Positions 32,816 through 37,300 of a DNA stretch of 37,300 nt are shown in pieces; the stretch's first letter is position 1, and each line of letters opens with the position of its first letter. The stretch is from Prevotella sp. UBA5387 (lineage in GTDB: Bacteria > Bacteroidota > Bacteroidia > Bacteroidales > Bacteroidaceae): the NCBI GenBank assembly GCA_002407775.1, contig DHOP01000064.1:1-37300 (forward strand). The letters run 5' to 3'. A program made the position numbers and the translations under genes. A model generated the notes under the pieces. That model saw nothing but the letters and a program-made list of their open reading frames with translations, was not told where the DNA came from and did not search any database.

Positions 32816-34063
32816 ATGAAATATGCGATAATAGGTGCTGGTATGTCGGGCTTAGCTATAGCCAACATCCTGCAAGACAATGGAAATGAAGTGGCTGTCT
32901 TTGAGAAAGACAGCCGGCCAGGTGGAATGATAAAGTGCGACCGAGTCAATGGAAGTTTATTCCATAGAACCGGTGGACATGTATTTAACACCAAACGTCA
33001 AGACGTGATGGATTGGTTTTGGAAACATTTCGACAAGGACAAGGAATTTACTAAAGCTGATCGTCATTCATCTGTCGTGATGGAAGGAATGGATAATATT
33101 CCATATCCTATAGAAAATCACATGTATTATTTCCCAGAGGATGTACAAAAGTCGTTCATAAACGATCTATTGTACATACATAGCAATGGGGGGGGCAATC
33201 CTGAAAACTTCGATGAATTCTTAAGAGCCAGATTTGGGGAAACTCTTTATAAGATGTATTTTCAGCCGTATAACTTTAAGGTTTGGAGAAGAGACCTATC
33301 ACAAGTACCACTTTCTTGGCTTGCAGGCAAGTTGCCTATGCCTTCGGTTGAAGAGATGATATACAACAACTTCAATCATGTGGAAGAACACAAGTTTGTA
33401 CACTCTTCCTTTTATTATCCGAAAAAGGGCGGCTCACAATTCCTTGCAGACAGACTTTCTCAAGGTCTACATATAATCTTCGGTGATGGAATAAGCCATA
33501 TTAGTAAGGATGGTAACAAATGGCTTGTAAATGACAGCACCTTCGACAAAGTCATTTTCTGTGGAAATGTAAAGCAACTGCCTACATTAATTTCGGGACA
33601 GATTGAACTTGGCGGACTTAATGAAAAACTAGACGAACTAGAAAGTCATGGTACAACATCTGTATTCTGTGAAATAGAAAATAATCCGTACAGTTGGATG
33701 TACATGCCATCACCAAAGTATGAAGCTCATAGAATTATTTGTACAGGGAATTTCTCCCCTACTAACAATGCAGCTGGGAAGATGACTGGAACAATAGAGT
33801 TCACGGATTACATCTCAAAGGAAGACATTCTTGACAACCTTACACTTATACCATACTCGCCAAAGTATCTTACCCATAACTATGAGAAGTATACATACCC
33901 TATACAGAAAGATGATACGAGAGATGTAATCAAGAACATAAAACTCAAAACTGAGCCACAAGGACTATATCTCCTCGGTCGTTTTGCGGAGTGGGAGTAT
34001 TACAACATGGATGTCGCCATTGGTGCGGCTCTAGACTTGTTTAATGAAAAGTTAAATAAATAA
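32816..34063 (+). CDS. glf: UDP-galactopyranose mutase-like FAD enzyme
   Basis: A 415-aa flavoprotein. The FAD-binding Rossmann motif GAGMSGL sits at residues 7-13, with an acidic strand end (VFEKDSRPGG) and TGGHVFNTK. The C-terminal GRFAEWEYYNMDVAIGAALD matches the flavin-contact region of Glf-like enzymes. Glf converts UDP-galactopyranose to UDP-galactofuranose, so galactofuranose may be in the polymer. A related amine-oxidase-type family is the alternative. A G8 tract (33188-33195) inside the gene encodes Asn-Gly-Gly-Gly-Asn. The present count keeps the frame open, and a change by one would truncate the enzyme at about one third of its length. Confidence 0.75.
   Translation: MKYAIIGAGMSGLAIANILQDNGNEVAVFEKDSRPGGMIKCDRVNGSLFHRTGGHVFNTKRQDVMDWFWKHFDKDKEFTKADRHSSVVMEGMDNIPYPIENHMYYFPEDVQKSFINDLLYIHSNGGGNPENFDEFLRARFGETLYKMYFQPYNFKVWRRDLSQVPLSWLAGKLPMPSVEEMIYNNFNHVEEHKFVHSSFYYPKKGGSQFLADRLSQGLHIIFGDGISHISKDGNKWLVNDSTFDKVIFCGNVKQLPTLISGQIELGGLNEKLDELESHGTTSVFCEIENNPYSWMYMPSPKYEAHRIICTGNFSPTNNAAGKMTGTIEFTDYISKEDILDNLTLIPYSPKYLTHNYEKYTYPIQKDDTRDVIKNIKLKTEPQGLYLLGRFAEWEYYNMDVAIGAALDLFNEKLNK
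33188..33195 (+). repeat. poly-G tract G8 inside the glf-like gene
   Basis: Eight G bases keep the gene in frame (ON). One base gained or lost would break it. Confidence 0.75.
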
Positions 34064-34076
34064 GGGAGTCGACATC

Positions 34077-34964
34077 ATGGAAAAAGTAGCATTACTGGTT
34101 GTTTACAATCACCGTTTCGATAGAAACATTCCTATCGTAGAGAAGATTTACAAGGACAGGTTCAACAACATATTCCACATTGTACCTTTCTATGACGGCA
34201 ACAAAGAAAATGTTATACCTGTCTATGAAAACTCTTATTACTTTCAAGGATATATAGCACAGGCATATACTCATCTAGTTGGAAAGGGGTTTACCCACTT
34301 TTTCGTAATCGCTGATGACCTCATCCTTAATCCGAAGGTTAATGAAGAAAATCTTTGGGACGAACTTGGCATAGCGAAAGATGACAATCTGTTGCCGGAT
34401 TTGAAGATACTACAAACTTATGGCTATTGGCGACAAATACCACGCGCTCTAAGGTATAATCCTAGTCCCAAAGGAGTTGAGATTGGTAAGGTACTGCCCA
34501 TAAGGGAGAAGGCAATCGAGATATTTAAAGAGAGAGGTATTCCGACAACAAAGATTGAAATATCGAGCCTTATCTCCCACAAGAATCTGAAAGAATTTGC
34601 AAAATCCATATACCATTTTCCTTTTAAATTTAGTCTGCCTTATCCTCTTGTTGGAGGTTATGCGGACATTTTCCTCGTTACAAATGATATTATGAGGAAG
34701 TTCTGTAACTATTGCGGAGCATTCGCTGCCACGAATCTCTTCGTTGAGATAGCCATTCCAACAGCACTTCAACTTGCGACAAACAAGATAAAGTATATTA
34801 CTGACGGGAAGTTGAAGAATGGTGCGCTTTGGACAGATTCTGAGAAGAATGGTTTTAATTCCAAATACTCTTTTAATTTTAAGAATTTGATGGATAATTT
34901 TCCAAAGGACAAACTATATATCCACCCTGTAAAGTTGTCTAAATGGGATACATCAAGCTTATAA
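34077..34964 (+). CDS. probable glycosyltransferase-like protein (295 aa)
   Basis: It begins 13 bases after the glf-like gene. The start (VALLVVYNHRFDRNIP) and the FFVIADDLIL segment near residues 74-83, with an Asp-Asp pair, look like a GT-A donor site. No standard family signature is complete. Position next to a Glf-like gene suggests transfer of the furanose product. Later sequence (PYPLVGGYADIFLV) could form the acceptor side. I would call it an unclassified capsule transferase. Confidence 0.6.
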   Translation: MEKVALLVVYNHRFDRNIPIVEKIYKDRFNNIFHIVPFYDGNKENVIPVYENSYYFQGYIAQAYTHLVGKGFTHFFVIADDLILNPKVNEENLWDELGIAKDDNLLPDLKILQTYGYWRQIPRALRYNPSPKGVEIGKVLPIREKAIEIFKERGIPTTKIEISSLISHKNLKEFAKSIYHFPFKFSLPYPLVGGYADIFLVTNDIMRKFCNYCGAFAATNLFVEIAIPTALQLATNKIKYITDGKLKNGALWTDSEKNGFNSKYSFNFKNLMDNFPKDKLYIHPVKLSKWDTSSL

Positions 34965-34973
34965 CTCATATAG

Positions 34974-35687
34974 ATGTCTCCACTTATTGATAAGATTCTT
35001 TCGACAGACAAAAGTTCTGTTGAAGAATTATTGAAGAAAGGGAAAGGTATTTACACTTTCCTTAACCCTGTTTCGTACCTTGATGCGCTAAAGCATAAGG
35101 AGTTGTTCACTTCATTTGATGGTATTTTCGCTGACGGTGGGCTACTCGTTAAAGCTATTAAGGGTGCATATGGAGTAACCGTCACGCGACGTAGCTTTGA
35201 TATGACAAGCCTTGCACCTATAGTTTTCTCATACGCTGCTAAGACTGGCAAGTCGGTGGCTATTGTTGCCACGAAACAAGAGATGGTTGAGAAGGGCGTG
35301 GCGAACCTTGAAAAAAGTTTCCAAGGATTGAACATCGTCTATTATCGGAATGGTTACTTCAGAGACGAGCAGGAAATGGATGACGAGGCTAAAAAAATTG
35401 TCTCGTTGAATCTTGACATTCTTATCGTCGGAATGGGTATCATCAAGCAGGAGCAGTTCTTGTTGAAAGTCCGTGATGCCGGATTTCAAGGCATCGGCTT
35501 CACCTGCGGTGGGTTCATCCACCAGACAGCACAGGATAAGGCGGGGTATTATCCCGACTGGGTTGACAAGCATGGGCTACGTTTTGTGTACCGGATGTAT
35601 AAAGAGCCTCACACAAGAAAGAGGTACGTCAAGGCTGCTTTTGTGTTCCCTGTGAGGTTTATGTGGGAGAAGCTAACGGGAAAGTGA
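34974..35687 (+). CDS. WecG/TagA/CpsF-family (GT26) glycosyltransferase
   Basis: A 237-aa protein with the GT26 core: YTFLNPVSYLDALK, then FDGIFADGGLLVKAIKG (about 48-64), VAIVATKQEMVEKG, LDILIVGMGIIKQE and CGGFIHQTAQ. The family moves sugars such as N-acetylmannosaminuronic acid or N-acetylmannosamine onto undecaprenyl-linked acceptors early in polymer assembly. The end GLRFVYRMYKEPHTRKRY is the usual membrane-facing tail. No damage is seen. The next reading frame begins 11 bases after its stop. Confidence 0.9.
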   Translation: MSPLIDKILSTDKSSVEELLKKGKGIYTFLNPVSYLDALKHKELFTSFDGIFADGGLLVKAIKGAYGVTVTRRSFDMTSLAPIVFSYAAKTGKSVAIVATKQEMVEKGVANLEKSFQGLNIVYYRNGYFRDEQEMDDEAKKIVSLNLDILIVGMGIIKQEQFLLKVRDAGFQGIGFTCGGFIHQTAQDKAGYYPDWVDKHGLRFVYRMYKEPHTRKRYVKAAFVFPVRFMWEKLTGK

Positions 35688-35698
35688 TTGATACTACA

Positions 35699-36829
35699 AT
35701 GAACGTTGACACGTATCTTGAATTCCTTCGTTTCGCTCTGAACGATGATCGTGTAGTGCCTGACAGCCTTGTCAATATTAATTGGCAGGCCTTGCTAAGG
35801 TTTGCCAAGGAACAGGCAATTGTCGGCATCTATGCTCGTCGGATATTGTTCGACAATGACAAGTTGAATGATTGTAAATGGCTTGGTAATAGGCCTAATG
35901 AGGACAATGTGATGGATTGGATGGGCGAAGTGGCAAAATTGCGCAAGCGCAACCATCTGTTGTTTGAGAAGTCGGCAGACATTGCGCACCGGTTTAACAA
36001 TGACGGGTTCGACTGCTGCATACTGAAAGGACAAGGAAATGCCTTACACTATCCAATGCCTGAACTGAGGACATCCGGGGATATTGATATTTGGGCGTAG
36101 CCACAGAAAGAAGAAAATTCGGTACGTGACAAGATCGGAAATTATGTCCGTAAATCATTTCCTGAAGCCAAGATGATGTACCTCCATATCGACTACCCTC
36201 TCTATAATAGGGTACCCGTTGAAGTACATGTCTATCCATCAATTCTCAATAATCCTTTTAGAAACAAGAGGCTCCAACGTTATTTCGACAGTCAGAGATT
36301 AGAGGTAAGCAATCATCTTGTCACATATAATTCGGCAGAGGACTGTTTCACCTTTCCTACCCCTACTGATGGTTTCAACCGAATATTTGAGTTGTGTCAT
36401 ATTATGCACCACGAGTTTGACGAGGGCATAGGCCTCCGGCAGCTTATAGACTACTTTTATCTGCTCCGTCGTGGCTTCAGTGAAGAAGAACGGCAGCATG
36501 ACTGCAAGTTATTGTCAAATTTCGGGATGTTCCGCTTTGCCGCTGCTGTGATGTACATCATGAAGTATGTGTTGGGTCTTGGAGATGAAGATCTTTTGAT
36601 GCCACCCGACGAAAAGGCTGGCGGATTGCTTTTACGGGACATCATACGTGGGGGCAACTTCGGAAAATACAATAAGTCTTTTGCACACGATGGAAAGGAC
36701 ATCAACCCCAGTCGCTATTTTTACAAGACTTTCCATAACCTCAGTCTCGCAAGGTATTATCCAAGCGAAACACTTTGGGAGCCACTGTTCCGCACCTGGC
36801 ATTTCTTTTGGAGAAAGACAAACAAGTAA
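35699..36829 (+). pseudogene. nucleotidyltransferase family protein (NTP_transf_5-like) with an in-frame TAG
   Basis: A single frame of about 376 codons is interrupted by TAG at 36098-36100. Just before it stands the catalytic motif SGDIDIW (residues 126-132). After it the family sequence resumes in the same frame (KIGNYVRKSFPEAK, VPVEVHVYPS, FELCHIMHHEFDEGIGLRQL). Proteins of this group are found beside capsule genes, with unknown substrate. The stop leaves a 133-aa N-terminal piece and a possible 218-aa restart at 36173. The ATG at 35699 is chosen over an upstream GTG at 35663 that overlaps the GT26 gene. Confidence 0.75.
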
Positions 36830-36838
36830 GTGAATACA

Positions 36839-37300
36839 ATGACATACGAGGATATTTGGCAGAAAATCAGAAGGATGAGCCAACATAATCGCAAACATTT
36901 GGCTTATGAGATGACGCTTGTGGGCTTGAACGTTGGTTACATCCATCCCCATTACTACTTTGACGCAAAGGCTGTGCACGACATTTTGTTCTACCCATCT
37001 AACAGCCAACATGAGATAGAAGATAATAATGGAACGTATTACAATGCATTGAAAGAGATTGTTGAAAACGACAAGGAGATACATATAAAGTTCAGGCGCT
37101 GCCCTTGTTTGGTACGCTTAATCAACGATTGGCGGGAAGGCAAAATCGTGAAGGCTTACATTTGCTCGCGCGTAAATGAAGAGTATGTAAACGCTTGGTA
37201 TAAGATTTTGCCAGATAAGAGCTTGGCAGGAGAACGACCGCGCTCGCTTTTCCTTACACTGTCAAACGGAAGTGAAGTAGTGTATAAGATGACGGAATGC
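36839..37300 (+). CDS. hypothetical protein, runs off the right edge
   Basis: The ATG at 36839 opens a frame of 154 codons with no stop before the window ends. It starts 9 bases after the nucleotidyltransferase gene. The sequence is soluble and aromatic, with a CPCLVRLINDWREGK segment in the middle. No domain is recognised in the visible part. Codon use and GC content resemble a genuine gene, and the next bases outside the window would settle its length. Confidence 0.6.
   Translation, partial: MTYEDIWQKIRRMSQHNRKHLAYEMTLVGLNVGYIHPHYYFDAKAVHDILFYPSNSQHEIEDNNGTYYNALKEIVENDKEIHIKFRRCPCLVRLINDWREGKIVKAYICSRVNEEYVNAWYKILPDKSLAGERPRSLFLTLSNGSEVVYKMTEC

Noticed and set aside
28043..36100. Stop-codon recoding explaining the in-frame stops
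   Set aside because: One is TAA and the other TAG, while many intact genes here use both as real stops. Decay or sequencing error is simpler.

Overview
The window looks like chromosome from a Bacteroidales bacterium, most likely a Prevotella/Segatella relative. The reasons are Bacteroidota-type -7 promoter boxes (TAnnTTTG), two tyrosine recombinases with the N-terminal arm-binding domain common in this phylum, DUF3853- and DUF6078-like proteins, and a capsule locus headed by an UpxY-type antiterminator. All family names come from reading the sequence. No database search was possible.

Layout. (1) Positions 1-2933 are the right end of an integrative element. A leftward operon of overlapping small genes (DUF3853-like HTH protein plus four tiny ORFs) lies beside a leftward integrase. 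Six helically phased TTGACCCA repeats follow, and then a 16-base piece matching the 3' end of a tRNA-Ser gene, a probable attR. (2) Positions 3050-7370 hold a second, rightward tyrosine integrase. It is interrupted two codons after its catalytic Tyr codon by a complete 2,490-bp group II intron whose protein has RT, maturase and HNH domains. Removing the intron restores a canonical 432-aa integrase. Short phased repeats flank it on both sides. (3) Positions 7400-10500 hold a structured non-coding stretch, the upxY antiterminator, two genes of unknown function and two kinds of intergenic repeat. (4) Positions 10550-24246 are the first capsule/exopolysaccharide block: flippase, F420-hydrogenase-beta-like Fe-S protein, two pyruvyl transferases, polymerase, six glycosyltransferases and a nitroreductase. 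(5) Positions 24250-29150 interrupt the capsule genes. They hold a DUF2188 gene on the opposite strand, a glycosyltransferase remnant, a HEPN-like gene, and a three-gene NdpA-like / small protein / KAP-NTPase cassette, with two of those three genes broken. (6) Positions 29250-37300 resume the capsule locus: secreted GH16 hydrolase, GT4 proteins, a fucosyltransferase-like gene, a UDP-galactopyranose mutase-like enzyme, a GT26, a nucleotidyltransferase gene with a nonsense codon, and a gene running off the right edge.

The probable biology is a Wzx/Wzy-type capsule made on a lipid carrier. UpxY would prolong transcription, glycosyltransferases and modifying enzymes would build the repeat unit, and Wzx and Wzy would export and polymerise it. 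No initiating sugar-phosphate transferase and no Wza/Wzc export genes are visible.

The most striking signal is a set of long sense-strand poly-G tracts (G7-G9) inside or at the 3' ends of capsule genes, plus a G5 tract where a gene is currently frameshifted. At several tracts, changing the count by one G joins an ORF to a downstream coding segment or restores a family-like C-terminus. This suggests slipped-strand phase variation of the capsule. Capsule variation in Bacteroidales is better known for promoter inversion.
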